Below the pieces are notes generated by a model. The model was given only the letters and a program-made list of their open reading frames with translations. It was not told the DNA's origin and did not search any database. Source: Ficedula albicollis (lineage: Eukaryota > Chordata > Aves > Passeriformes > Muscicapidae). From it: DNA of 64,000 bases. A program made the position numbers and the translations under genes. Of this stretch, positions 23,301-35,718 are shown one piece after another; the first letter of the stretch is position 1; each line of letters starts with the position of its first letter. Location of the stretch: positions 15,296,949-15,360,948 of the forward strand of contig NC_021674.1 in the NCBI RefSeq assembly GCF_000247815.1, in the 5' to 3' direction.

Positions 23301-26000
23301 GCGAACTGAAATAGCAGGTAACAATTTTCTTGCACACGTGGGAGCTGGTTTTTTACCCAAGCCTACGCTCACATGCCATGTGCCCTTCACTCTGTGTGTG
23401 CCAGCCCCTTGCTGGCAGCCCAAGGGGCTTTTGGAAACCAGCTCTGGTCCAAACTCCTCAGTCCAAATTGAGATGGTTGCACAGGGCAGGGCAGGGCTGG
23501 TCCCTGCTGGTGGTGAGTCCTTGGCGAGGGGCAGGGGTCCCTGGGGAGGTTTGTCCTGGTGTGTCTGGGTGGAGAAAGGCCAGAGGTACATCTGCCTCTG
23601 GAAGAGGATGCTGCTCTGGCAGCTCCTGGACCAAATCTGCCAGCCCTGGGGAGGAGCCTCGGGCACCCAAAGGCACCTGAGAAGGCAGAGGGTACCTGTG
23701 CACAGGCTCCTCCTCGGTTGTCCGGGGTTCCCGGGTAATCCCAGGGCAGCTAGCACTTGGGCCATGTTTAGGGACGAGTTTGCTGTGGGGCACGTGGACC
23801 GTGAGCTGCAGAGCCATCACAGTCTGCCCTGTGGGGTGTAAAGATGTCCTTTCACTGAGTGACCTCCTGGGATGCTGGTGCCAAGGCTGTGGGCAGAGGT
23901 CAATTCCAGAGGCAGTGCCAGCCCCCAAATAGACTACACTGATAGTACTTCTCCTGGATTACCTTTGCACTCATGTGAATAAGTTTCCCAACAAAAAGAA
24001 GAGCTGAGGCCTCATTAAGAAAACTAACCACACCACAGGGCTTGTGACAGGTAGCTGGTGTCTCCAGCACAATTGCCTGGTGAGCAAAAGGCTTTGGAAA
24101 AATCCAGCGTGGAAAGGGTTAGGAGCTCAGTTGCGTAATTCCTTTAATAAGTTCTTTTGTCATAAACCATATGATAAACAGGCAGGAACAGGGGCAGGAG
24201 GATGGGAAGGAGGAGGAGGAGGGGGGTGGAAGGCTCCATGTAGCCCCCACAGGCTGTGGAGGCTGTAGGTCGTTAACTGCTGGTGACTAATGTTGTTATC
24301 TATTTTTTTACCCCTTTGAAGTGGTAATGCTTCATCTGTGGTTTGGCCTCTTTATCCTTTTGTTCAAAACAAGCCTTGTTTGCCTTTTCCTTCTTATGCC
24401 CCATGGTTCCCCTCCCCTGGGATGGGAGGTATGGGTGGGGAAGCTTGCTGATTCCCTGAGGGTGAGGATGTGCAGCCCCACACAGCAGACTGGGGATGAG
24501 GGGTAGAAAAAAAGGCAATTTATGAGTTTTGGACAGCAGGTTTGTATCCTCCCCAGAAGAGCTGGCACCCTCTGCAGCAAGGACCCCAACCCATCCAGCT
24601 TCACTGCCACCAACATCTCCCCAGCCAAGGAGCAGATCAGAGACACCATTGCACTGCAAGGAGGCTTTTGAAAAAATGTAAGGGTGAAAATAACTCCTGT
24701 TGGCTTCCTGCTAGCCCAGATTCCCAGGAAACACCGTGCTGGGGACTCCATGACTCCCCACTCCTGGGCAGGGGCAGCTGATGACCAGAGCCAGCTGAGG
24801 GATGCAGGAAGCTGAAGATACAGGCAATTGTGTGGTGGCACACAATGATGAATGTGGTAGGCAAGCTGCTGTCCCAAGCTGCTTGGTTCAGTCCCCCTGG
24901 GCCTGGCTTTCCACTGCACCAGGTTTTTTTAGCATATTTATTATATTTTCCATCCTGTGCTGGGGATGGTGCCTGCTTATCAGTGCCACCATTAGCCCAA
25001 GAGGGAGAGATGCCCTGTGGCAAGATGCAGCAGCAGGAGGGCTGGAGGTGCCCTGTCTGCTGTCCAGCAAAGCCCTGGGAGAGCTGGAGGGGCTGGGCAG
25101 CTTTGCTGGGCAGCAATTGCACGTGCTGGGATGAGCACCTCAGCCTCTCCTGTTTGCACCAAGGTGCTCAGCTCCCTGTGAGACCAGGGCTTCCCCATGG
25201 AGGGTGTGTGAACACGTGTTTGGGGTCACTTCCTCCTGTCCCCAGAGTAAGGCAGGTCTGGCTTCTTTTGAGGAAAAATTCTAGCCAGCTTGAACGAAGA
25301 AATGACCTAAAACAGAGCTGAGACACAGGAAAGCATGAAAAATAGAATAGGAGCTTTCTGGTAGGGGCAGCCTGGGGTGTTTTATGGTGGCAGGTCAGTG
25401 TCACCAGACAGGCAAGGGGAGCCCTCTCCCAGCTCATGTCTGCTTTTTCCCTTTTGGAAAGGAATTGTTTTTATATTTGACACCCAAACACTTTTCTCCC
25501 AGCTGCTAAATGAAGCTCTTAGTGCTTCACTCCTCTTTTTGAAGGGGTCAAGGAGAGGGGGCTGAAATGTGAGCCCAGATGCAAATTCAGCATCAGAGAT
25601 TACACTGAAGGAGCCACAGCTCTTCCCACTTCTGGAGAGATAATTAATCCCCTGAGGTGGCTGCTGGCTGCTGTTTTGGGGAACCAGTTAGCAAGTCAGG
25701 GACTAGAGCATTAAGGACCAGCTATTAGAGGCAGCCGAGGGTACAGAAAGGGAGGAATATTTAACTTAAACAAGAATTTTAAGCTTGGGGCCAGAGTGGC
25801 TATGCTTGTGAGAATGGAATGGAGGGGGATCTAATTTTTAAATAAGTGCCACCTCACCTCTGCCTCATGCCAGCCTCCCCCACCCCCTCCCCAGTAACAG
25901 GCTCTTTACCACGAATCAAAAGGAAAAAAAAATGAATAAAAAGAGAACAGGGAAATTCTTGAGATTCTTTCCAATGGAAAAAATGTCTCCACTTATCACT
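23301..26000. other. Intergenic DNA, no gene seen
   Basis: GC-rich spacer with an A+T-rich stretch near 24110-24180 (CCTTTAATAAG, CATAAACCATATGATAAAC). There is no coding or RNA gene that I recognise. Overlapping open frames near 23.3-25.4 kb run on both strands at once, which fits GC-rich chance frames. Confidence 0.55.
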
Positions 26001-26887
26001 CAGTGTCAACAGCAGCGGACACCTGTGCTTAAACACCCAACAACAGGGGCAAGCCAAAAGGTAACCTAAAGCCTGTGCTTCTACCTCCTCAGGGGTAGAA
26101 AAGCAGGACAGTGGATTTGGACACTTCTCCATCACCTGGTGGGGCTGTGGCCAGTGACTACACAGCTGTGGGAAGGCAACTCTGAGGTGGCAAAGCTGGC
26201 AGCATCCAGTGGCCAGGAAATGCCTGCAGCCAGACCTTATCACACGGTCCTTAATTAGACTGTCCTTCATTAGACTGTCACCCACTTATCCCACCCTCCT
26301 CCCCATCCTCCCTCAGGCCCTTGCCTCATCACCTGCTGTGGCACTCGCTGCCTCCTCCTCCTGCCAGCCTGCCTGGGCAGCTCGGGAGGGTGGGCATGGA
26401 ACATGTGGGCATGGGAAACCTGGCCCCCTGCTCTCTCAGCGTTATTGGCCCTTGTGGAGCCACACCTGAGCCACCTGCTGCCCATTTTCACCTGCTGGCA
26501 ATGCCAGGCCCTTCAAGGCTGCCACTTTGGGGGATTTCTTGGCCAACCCTTCAAAGCTCCTGCTCTTCCCACTGCCTCGTCCGTCACTCTCCAGCACCCA
26601 GACTTTCCCCCACTCCCTTCCTGCCTTTCTTCAAGTTCTTGTCCATGGAAAAGAGCACAGTCTTGGGGAAGAGGACCTCCAAACATTACAGCAGCCTTGT
26701 GTTTTTTGGGTCCTATGCAATGCCAAGCTGTTGGTAGGAAGACACTACAACCTGATAGTCTGGTCAGGGAACTTCCCATCCCTCAGTCCTCACACATTTC
26801 CTGTGTGATGTTGAGCAAGCTGTTGATTGTCTACATTAATTTCTTCATTAATGATAACATTTCAGCTTGATTCCTACCTGTGAAGAA

Positions 26888-26937
26888 TATTAATAATGAT
26901 AATAATATTAATAATGATTATAATGCTACTAATAATG
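26888..26937. repeat. AAT-rich microsatellite (copy 1)
   Basis: This is an imperfect array of AAT/ATT triplets (ATATTAATAATGATAATAAT and similar). It is present again at 28311-28360 in copy 2 of the 1423-bp duplication. Confidence 0.85.
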
Positions 26938-27011
26938 AAGACCATTCATGGAACGTGCAGAAACACCCTGAATGTGAAGACAGAGAGATGGTCAATGATT
27001 AGTAAATGTAT

Positions 27012-27100
27012 AATCATAGAATGGTTTGGGTCAGAAAATACCTTTAAAGACGGTATGTCCAACCCCCCTGCAATGAACCTACATTACCAGACATCACTGC
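27012..27100 (-). mobile_element. CR1 LINE 3'-end remnant (copy 1)
   Basis: AATCATAGAATGGTTTGGGT followed by ACCTTTAAAGA and GTCCAACCCCCCTGCAATGA is the reverse complement of a CR1 3' terminus. Only about 90 bases are recognisable. Confidence 0.85.
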
Positions 27101-28434
27101 ACATGTCTCCATCATGTTTCTTTCCTTATTTCTGTTGCTGCTGCATTCCTCCTGGCTTGGTCAGTGACAATGCTCTTGAGATGTTTTCTAAATAGAGAAA
27201 ATTATCTTACACAATAGGATTTAATTTATCCTGTTAGGAAGATAAATCTTGGTTAAGGTCCATGCATCCCACACCATCTGAGCCACCAGAATGGAAATTT
27301 GGCTCACACCTGCCTCCAAGCCCTGGTGGATCCTGGCTGATGCTTGTTAGCTGAAGTGCTTGGATTTGGTGTGTGATTGCTCTCAGCACCTCTTACAGCA
27401 ATGCAGATGTGTCAGGGGGATGCCAGTGTCAACAGCAGCGGACACCTGTGCTTAAACACCCAACAACAGGGGCAAGCCAAAAGGTAACCTAAAGCCTGTG
27501 CTTCTACCTCCTCAGGGGTAGAAAAGCAGGACAGTGGATTTGGACACTTCTCCATCACCTGGTGGGGCTGTGGCCAGTGACTACACAGCTGTGGGAAGGC
27601 AACTCTGAGGTGGCAAAGCTGGCAGCATCCAGTGGCCAGGAAATGCCTGCAGCCAGACCTTATCACACGGTCCTTAATTAGACTGTCCTTCATTAGACTG
27701 TCACCCACTTATCCCACCCTCCTCCCCATCCTCCCTCAGGCCCTTGCCTCATCACCTGCTGTGGCACTCGCTGCCTCCTCCTCCTGCCAGCCTGCCTGGG
27801 CAGCTCGGGAGGGTGGGCATGGAACATGTGGGCATGGGAAACCTGGCCCCCTGCTCTCTCAGCGTTATTGGCCCTTGTGGAGCCACACCTGAGCCACCTG
27901 CTGCCCATTTTCACCTGCTGGCAATGCCAGGCCCTTCAAGGCTGCCACTTTGGGGGATTTCTTGGCCAACCCTTCAAAGCTCCTGCTCTTCCCACTGCCT
28001 CGTCCGTCACTCTCCAGCACCCAGACTTTCCCCCACTCCCTTCCTGCCTTTCTTCAAGTTCTTGTCCATGGAAAAGAGCACAGTCTTGGGGAAGAGGACC
28101 TCCAAACATTACAGCAGCCTTGTGTTTTTTGGGTCCTATGCAATGCCAAGCTGTTGGTAGGAAGACACTACAACCTGATAGTCTGGTCAGGGAACTTCCC
28201 ATCCCTCAGTCCTCACACATTTCCTGTGTGATGTTGAGCAAGCTGTTGATTGTCTACATTAATTTCTTCATTAATGATAACATTTCAGCTTGATTCCTAC
28301 CTGTGAAGAATATTAATAATGATAATAATATTAATAATGATTATAATGCTACTAATAATGAAGACCATTCATGGAACGTGCAGAAACACCCTGAATGTGA
28401 AGACAGAGAGATGGTCAATGATTAGTAAATGTAT

Positions 28435-28523
28435 AATCATAGAATGGTTTGGGTCAGAAAATACCTTTAAAGACGGTATGTCCAACCCCCCTGCAATGAA
28501 CCTACATTACCAGACATCACTGC
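28435..28523 (-). mobile_element. CR1 LINE 3'-end remnant (copy 2)
   Basis: This is the duplicate of the remnant at 27012-27100, carried along by the 1423-bp tandem duplication. It is not an independent insertion. Confidence 0.85.
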
Positions 28524-28795
28524 ACATGTCTCCATCATGTTTCTTTCCTTATTTCTGTTGCTGCTGCATTCCTCCTGGCTTGGTCAGTGACAATGCTCTT
28601 GAGATGTTTTCTAAATAGAGAAAATTATCTTACACAATAGGATTTAATTTATCCTGTTAGGAAGATAAATCTTGGTTAAGGTCCATGCATCCCACACCAT
28701 CTGAGCCACCAGAATGGAAATTTGGCTCACACCTGCCTCCAAGCCCTGGTGGATCCTGGCTGATGCTTGTTAGCTGAAGTGCTTGGATTTGGTGT

Positions 28796-29033
28796 GTGAT
28801 TGCTCTCAGCACCTCTTACAGCAATGCAGATGTGTCAGGGGGATGCCTAAACCTGACCTTTCCCAGTGCAGGTTTAAGTTTAACTGTTTAATCCAATAGT
28901 GATTGCTCTCAGCACCTCTTACAGCAATGCAGATGTGTCAGGGGGATGCCTAAACCTGACCTTTCCCAGTGCAGGTTTAACTGTTTAATCCAATATTTTT
29001 AAGTTTAACTGTTTAATCCAATATTTTTTTTTT
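28796..29033. repeat. Nested 103-bp duplication and short TTTAACTG repeats
   Basis: A 103-bp unit beginning GTGATTGCTCTCAGCACCTC lies at 28796-28898 and recurs from 28899. It overlaps the right end of the 1423-bp unit, so its first 51 bases exist three times (27373, 28796, 28899). At the right edge a shorter motif, TTTAACTGTTTAATCCAATA, appears three times, twice with AAG before it. Confidence 0.92.
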
Positions 29034-31959
29034 GCTAATAGAGATCAAACCAGTGAGAGTTTACTAGCATTGTTCTACCCATTGGAAAAGTGACTTTTCC
29101 TCCTGTTATCCAGTGTTTTCCCCCAAATCCAACCACCAAGCAGCATCCGCTAAGTGCTGCATAATTCAGCATCATTTGCTGCCTGTAATTCCACAATTAC
29201 TCTTCAAGGCTCATTTGCTTCAAGGTCTCCAGGCTGTAAAGTTATGGGAGTGTGGTTAGTTGATTTTCAGGAATGTCTACTCTCTGGCAGGGGCTGGGGA
29301 AGGAAAGAACTGGAAAGAAATGCATGCAAATCCAATGACATAGCAGGAACTTTAGAGGCATTTCAACACAGCAATACCCACAGGCAAAGGAATTGTAATT
29401 GTGCAGGGGAAATACAGCCTCACCAGCTCCTACGATTTTATCAGGAGTCTGGTAATTTCCAGAGTGTCCTTAAAAGCCCAGCTGCTGGAGTCATCTCATT
29501 GTTAGGGAATCTCAGCTTCCTTTTAAACGAAAAAAGAGCACTTCTTCCAGTCCTTTTTTTTTTTCTTTTTCTCAGATAAAATCTTTAGAAAGTAAAGCAA
29601 GCTGAAAGTTCAGACATGGATGGAAAAAGAGAACTCAGGTCATACCAAAACTAAGCAGAACGTTAATGCATTATCAAATCCATTATCAAAGCCATGCCTA
29701 TTTGGGGGGGTTTTGGTTTTGGAAAAACTCAATGCCAAAGCAAAACCTGTCACCATTTTTATCGGGACATCTGATTTGCAGTCACTTGTGCTTGGCTGTC
29801 CCAGCCTTCTGTCCTTGCTTGGAAAAGCCTTTGGTGGCTCCGGGGTGGGGCAGGAGGAGATGTAAAGGCTCTACCCTTGCTCTGTTTCTTTCTCTTCTCC
29901 TCATTTTCACCTGTGACCTGCAGTTCTCCAGCTGTTGGGGCCCTGGAAGTGCTTGCAGGGCAGCTGGGCCCTTAATGGGACGAGTGCAAGCTCCAGGACC
30001 AGTTAAAGTCTCCCCATGGACACGGTGGAGAGGGAAGGGAGGGAGAAAAGCAGCTGAGCAGAGGAGTTTGCCTTGAGCAGGAGACATCCCCTTCCTTTCC
30101 AGGTTGTTATACACACCTGAGGTGGGGCTGATTCCCAAACAGGAAGCAAAAAGACTCTTTGTTTTTTCAAACATTGCACTTTTCCCTCAGAAAATGGCTT
30201 TTTGTTAGAGGCTGTGAGCTTTTACAGCACCTTTCAGTAGCACCACAGGTCTGTCCCCTCCTTCCTCAGAGCAGTCACACCAGCAAGACTGGAGATACAG
30301 TCAGAGGTGAGGAAACTTATTGTTTGTAGAATCTCCACTTTGTACTGGATCAGCACCCAGAGCTCTCAGCACTTATTCTGAGCCTGTTTGGACTTTGGTG
30401 GTCCAACATCCAAATCCCCACCTCCAAAATGGCTTCTTGGATGTCTGTGTGGGTTCTGCAGAACATTTCTGGAGGTGCAGCCAGTGTTATGTGATGAACT
30501 GTTCCATGTGAAAAGCAGGTGGAGCAGTCTGAGCCCTTTCCTGCAGTGCCTCTGTGCCAGCAGTGAGGGCTGCGTGGGAAGGACTCCTGCACGCCCCGTG
30601 CAGCACTCAGCTCTGAGCTCCTTTGCTCTTCACATTCCCATGAAGTTCCTCTCTCTGCCTCACTGCCTGTGCAATTCTGCCAGAGGTTTGGGTTCATACT
30701 GCTGCCAAAATGTCTCGCTGAAACCTAAGAGTGAAAATATTTCTGTTTCTGAGAGGTCCCACGTTGCTGCTGACAAGGAGTGAACTCTTTCTTCCCATAG
30801 ACAAAACCCTAAATGTCTGTTCTGGCTCTAGCAGATATTAACTTCAGCCTAAGGAAAACAGCAACAGATCAGGAAAGCCAAGTTTCCTGCAGAAAGCCCA
30901 GTGTTTGGCCAGCCAGTAACTAAGTGTTAATTCCAGGAATAAAACAGCTGCTATCCTTGCACACAGGCAGTTGTCTTGGAATTGAAAGAGGAAATATAAT
31001 GGGGAAGGGAAACAACAACAAAAAAATTCTTCAAACATCATATGTAAAACCATGCCAAAGCTACAGAGCAGCAGAAGTTCTCATTCAATGAATGGCTTGA
31101 TAGGCCAGCAAATACTGCAGGTAAAATTCTAGGTCCTCTGAAGCTGACTGTCAAAATTGGAGGCTGGCTCTTTGTCACAGACCAGGCTGTGCATGTGTAC
31201 CCCATTTTGCCTAAAATCTCTTTGCCTAAAATCAGATTGCGAAATTCACCTTTTGCAATCTGTTTTCATGCTGTTCATGGGAAATGCTGAGTCCCAATCC
31301 ATGGAAAAGCAGAGACTGAGATGCAGCCTGCATCAAGTCACTGTGATCCTACAGGTACAGGGAGGCTTCAAAATTTAGGAAAAAGTAGTGACCAAACAAT
31401 TTCCACTGCTGATTGAGTTGAAACACAGAGTTTTACCCAGGTGGGGACTTGCACAGTTTCCATCACTTTATCATCCTGGTGCTTCGTCCTCTTTATTGCA
31501 TTCATTCTTGTGCAGCACCAGGAGGTGCAAATCTCTCTTAGCACAGGTGAAGCAAATAATCAGAGATTTACTGAAGTCTCTTGACCTGGCTGTCTCTCCT
31601 ATAAAAGGTCTTTGTCTTCAGCTGTGGCTTACTGCTGATGTACAATCTTTCTCTGCTGCACCTCTCTTTTGTCCCTGCTCCTTCCTCTGTATTTAGTGGA
31701 GGTGCTGTGCAACACTGAAGAGAAACATCCTGAGGTAAGCCCTCAAATAGGTTTTATTTATGCTGTGCTCCTGTATGCACAGGAGCTATTTCTAGTTTCC
31801 ATTTGCCACATCTGCTTCCCCCTCCTGGATTGTATTCCCTTTTACTCCCAAAACTCCCTCTGTGAGACTCTCATGTTCTTCTCTCTCCTGATTTTGCTTT
31901 GCTGTCCATGCCCCCATGTGTGTGCCCTGGGTCTGCTGCCTCCTCCCGGGCCCTGCTGG
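29034..31959. other. Intergenic DNA, no gene seen
   Basis: No recognisable exon, RNA gene or transposon. Small direct repeats occur, such as TTTGCCTAAAATC twice near 31207-31232. Confidence 0.55.
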
Positions 31960-33983
31960 TGCCCCCTCCCTCTGTGGGAAGCTACTCTCCCTGCCCATGC
32001 AGAAGGCACTGGGCCTCTGTGCACGGCATTGGTCTGTGTGCATCAGAAAACAGAATGGCTCTGGAGGAGGGATGGCTGCGGACCAGCTGAGAAGCTGGCA
32101 TCCCTCAAAAGCCTTTAAAGCTCCTGTCGCTGGGTCTACAAAGTCTTTGGAGTGTGTTTATAGATGCAATCTTATAGATTGCCAGAGGGAAAAGATGTTC
32201 CCCTGTCCTTTTTGCCTTTTCCACTATCAGAAGACACCTGGGGAGGGGAAAGCTGTGCTCCCAGCATGTGACTACTCTCTCTGTGCTGCTCCATGGCAGG
32301 AGGTGGGAAATCAGCAACATCACCGTGCTGTTTGCTTTGCTTCCCTGCAAAGTGCCATGCTGCCAGGGAAGCCACTGCTGGGGCAGCCTGCTGAGGTGCT
32401 TTGCTCTCTCTTCCTCTCTCCCCAGCAGCCTCTTGCCTTCGTGGGAGCAATGGGATATGTGACTGAAGCCGTGTAAATCCTAACTCGCCTTTAAGGCTGT
32501 CGCACCAGACAGGAAGCACAGACAGCCCCAGAATAGAAATTCAGTCCTCACTCTGCTCCTGGGCAGAGGCTGCTCCCAGAGAATGACACCCCTCCTTGTG
32601 TGGCCAAGCTGCTCTGCCCCACACTGTGTTCCCCAGGCTTGGTGCTTTTACTCGACCATGGTCACCAGGAAGTCGTCCCCTACCTGGAACTGGCAGGCAG
32701 GTGGATTTTGGAATGTGCCTTGCCCTGGCAAGTGATGTTTCCTAAAAGGATGGAGGTGTGGCGGAGCCTTGGGGAGGTGAACAAGGAGGTGACCCTGGTT
32801 TTAGGCTGTGCTGTGCCTGCTCCTGTTACCACAGCTCTGAGGTAGGCTGCTTCTTGCCAAAACTGCAAATATCCCCTTGACCTGCTAATAACTTGCCCTC
32901 CCCAAACTCATTTTCCCTTTTGCACCAAACAGGAGGGCTTTAGCACATGGACTTGCAGTTGCTACTGGAGTTGCCCCCTCCCTCTGTGGGAAGCTACTCT
33001 CCCTGCCCATGCAGAAGGCACTGGGCCTCTGTGCACGGCATTGGTCTGTGTGCATCAGAAAACAGAATGGCTCTGGAGGAGGGATGGCTGCGGACCAGCT
33101 GAGAAGCTGGCATCCCTCAAAAGCCTTTAAAGCTCCTGTCGCTGGGTCTACAAAGTCTCTGGAGTGTGTTTATAGATGCAGTCTTATAGATTGCCAGAGG
33201 GAAAAGATGTTCCCCTGTCCTTTTTGCCTTTTCCACTATCAGAAGACACCTGGGGAGGGGAAAGCTGTGCTCCCAGCATGTGACTACTCTCTCTGTGCTG
33301 CTCCATGGCAGGAGGTGGGAAATCAGCAACATCACCGTGCTGTTTGCTTTGCTTCCCTGCAAAGTGCCATGCTGCCAGGGAAGCCACTGCTGGGGCAGCC
33401 TGCTGAGGTGCTTTGCTCTCTCTTCCTCTCTCCCCAGCAGCCTCTTGCCTTCGTGGGAGCAATGGGATATGTGACTGAAGCCGTGTAAATCCTAACTCGC
33501 CTTTAAGGCTGTCGCACCAGACAGGAAGCACAGACAGCCCCAGAATAGAAATTCAGTCCTCACTCTGCTCCTGGGCAGAGGCTGCTCCCAGAGAATGACA
33601 CCCCTCCTTGTGTGGCCAAGCTGCTCTGCCCCACACTGTGTTCCCCAGGCTTGGTGCTTTTACTCGACCATGGTCACCAGGAAGTCGTCCCCTACCTGGA
33701 ACTGGCAGGCAGGTGGATTTTGGAATGTGCCTTGCCCTGGCAAGTGATGTTTCCTAAAAGGATGGAGATGTGGCGGAGCCTTGGGGAGGTGAACAAGGAG
33801 GTGACCCTGGTTTTAGGCTGTGCTGTGCCTGCTCCTGTTACCACAGCTCTGAGGTAGGCTGCTTCTTGCCAAAACTGCAAATATCCCCTTGACCTGCTAA
33901 TAACTTGCCCTCCCCAAACTCATTTTCCCTTTTGCACCAAACAGGAGGGCTTTAGCACATGGACTTGCAGTTGCTACTGGAGT
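31960..33983. repeat. 1012-bp tandem duplication, about 99.7% identical
   Basis: Copy 1 is 31960-32971 and copy 2 is 32972-33983. Both contain GCCCCCTCCCTCTGTGGGAA near the start and end CTTGCAGTTGCTACTGGAGT. I see three substitutions: T32147/C33159, A32169/G33181 and G32756/A33768. No gene is recognised inside. Unlike the 1423-bp case the copies have diverged a little, so they are either a slightly older duplication or two haplotypes placed side by side. Confidence 0.96.
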
Positions 33984-35384
33984 GTTGTTCCCTCTCTAAC
34001 ATGTTTACTGGGGCATCTGTTGAAATCAATAGACCATTAGGAAGTCCCCTGTAAGGGTGTTGATCCAAGTGGGGATGCACACCAGGTGGAGAGTTTGGAT
34101 GTGTCAGCCAGACTGCAGGACCTCTACTAAAGCAAAACTTCCATGCCTGCTTGCTTTAAACTGCCCTGAGCATCCTGAGCATTTCCCTTGCTCCCTCTGC
34201 TCAGGCTTCACACTTGGTATGTTTTCAGCTCCTGAGAGTGGGCATGCAGCATCTCAATGAGGGACTGAGACCCGCTGCTCCCTCTCCTGCAGCCCAGGAG
34301 TCATGTGACAGTGCTGGATTTTGGGTGTCAGAAGATTAATTTGCTGAGCAGGCACACAAGTGTGGTGGTGCAGCAGGGAGTCATGTGGTGTTGAGGACAG
34401 CCAGAGCCTTCCCAGGAAAATCCCGTTGGATGTCCCCCAGGATGTGACTGGCTTCCTGTATGGATGAGGATCATGGAGCTGTACCTATCACACTGAGCTC
34501 TTTGCAGCAAGTGCTTCTCCCAGTCTTTGTGCTGTAATAATTATCTTTACATGCTGTAAGCAAAGTACCTGCAGCACTGGCCTCTGGTATAAAGGCAGGA
34601 ACCATGTTGTGGCCGGACCTAAATCTTTGGTGCTGACTTTATGAGAAAGTGTTTGGGCTGGGAGGGGTCTCAGTAGAGATGCTTAGAAAAGACAATTGCA
34701 GGAGAGGTGTTCCAGTGTGCATGAACGAGTTTCCCCTGTGGGTGAAGAAGGATCAGTGATGTCTTCCTGGAGGATATAGGCTGACTTCCTAGCTCAGGGA
34801 CCCATCACAGTTCTCCTGAAACTGATGCACATCCAGGCTCTGGGTGTGTGAGTGGACTCTGGAGTTGTAGTCATGTCCTTACCTGACAGCATGGCACCTC
34901 ATGCCTCTACCCAGAGTCTCTCCATCAGTGTCTGAATTGCTTTAGGCTTTGCAGGGCTGGGAGAAGAGCTCAGAGAGTTGGGGACAGGCAAAATTGTCCC
35001 TCCCTTTGTGCTATGGACATGTTTCAGCACATTTTTAGCTGGTGTTTCCTGGAATTTGTCCTGAGCAGCTAAATGTAAGTAAAAAAAGGAAATTTCACAT
35101 GAAGGAAGAAACTAGCTTTGGTAAGACACAGCCTGGCATCTTGGATCCTCTAGGCAGCCCTTTGAAGATCCTTTCTAGGAGCTTTCTTTGGCAATGGGGA
35201 CATCCTGACTTGAGCTGGTTACAGCACACAAAACTTTGCTTTACTTCCCCGACCATCTTCTGTGCTTCTGTCTCATTTCCATTGCTACTCTTTAACCTCA
35301 GCCTTGCCACTCTCCAAAAAGTGCAGCAGCGATGGTATCATGCTGCTTTCATCTGTGGTGCTGGTAGGGAAAGGATGTCAGGCC
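33984..35384. other. Intergenic DNA, nothing recognised
   Basis: No gene, RNA or clear repeat that I can support in these 1.4 kb. Confidence 0.5.
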
Positions 35385-35718
35385 ACTCCTCAAATCCTCT
35401 GTTCAGTTTTTGGGCTCCTCACCCCAAGAAAGGCATTGAGGTGCTGGAATGTGTCCAGATAACAAGCAACAGGACAGGAGGAAATCACCTCAGGTTGCAT
35501 CAGAGGAGGTTTAGATCAGATATTGGGGAAAATTTCTTCACCAAAAGGGTTGTCAAGCCTTGTACAAGCTGATCACAAGAAGGTGGTCAGTCACCATCCC
35601 TGGAGGCATTTAAAAGATATGCAGATGTGGCACTTAGGGACATGGCAGTGCTGGGTTAGTGGTTGGGCTGGATCATTTTAAAGGTCTTTTCTAACCTGAA
35701 TGATTTTATGATTTTTCT
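35385..35718 (+). mobile_element. CR1 LINE fragment with internal deletion
   Basis: It contains the CR1-like blocks CAGTTTTTGGGCTCCTCACC, CATTGAGGTGCTGGAATGTG, GGAGGTTTAGATCAGATATT, AATTTCTTCACCAAAAGGGT, CATCCCTGGAGGCATTTAAA and GGTCTTTTCTAACCTGAATG, ending GATTTTATGATTTTT. The step from GTGTCCAGAT directly to AACAAGCAACAGGACAGG omits a stretch normally present, so there is an internal deletion near 35460. Confidence 0.9.

Larger units (their letters stand above)
26001..28846. repeat. 1423-bp tandem duplication, apparently perfect
   Basis: Copy 1 is 26001-27423 and copy 2 is 27424-28846, head to tail at a constant offset of 1423. Both start CAGTGTCAACAGCAGCGGAC and end GTGTCAGGGGGATGC. I noticed no substitution between them. 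The unit includes a CR1 remnant and an AAT-rich microsatellite. Perfect identity means either a very recent duplication or a false duplication in the assembly. Confidence 0.97.

Noticed and set aside
26001..28846. CRISPR-like or satellite array
   Set aside because: Only two long copies exist, with no short repeat-spacer structure.
31916..33488. Two similar 160-186-codon open frames
   Set aside because: They are copies of one frame carried by the 1012-bp duplication. The sequence resembles no protein and other frames are equally open.
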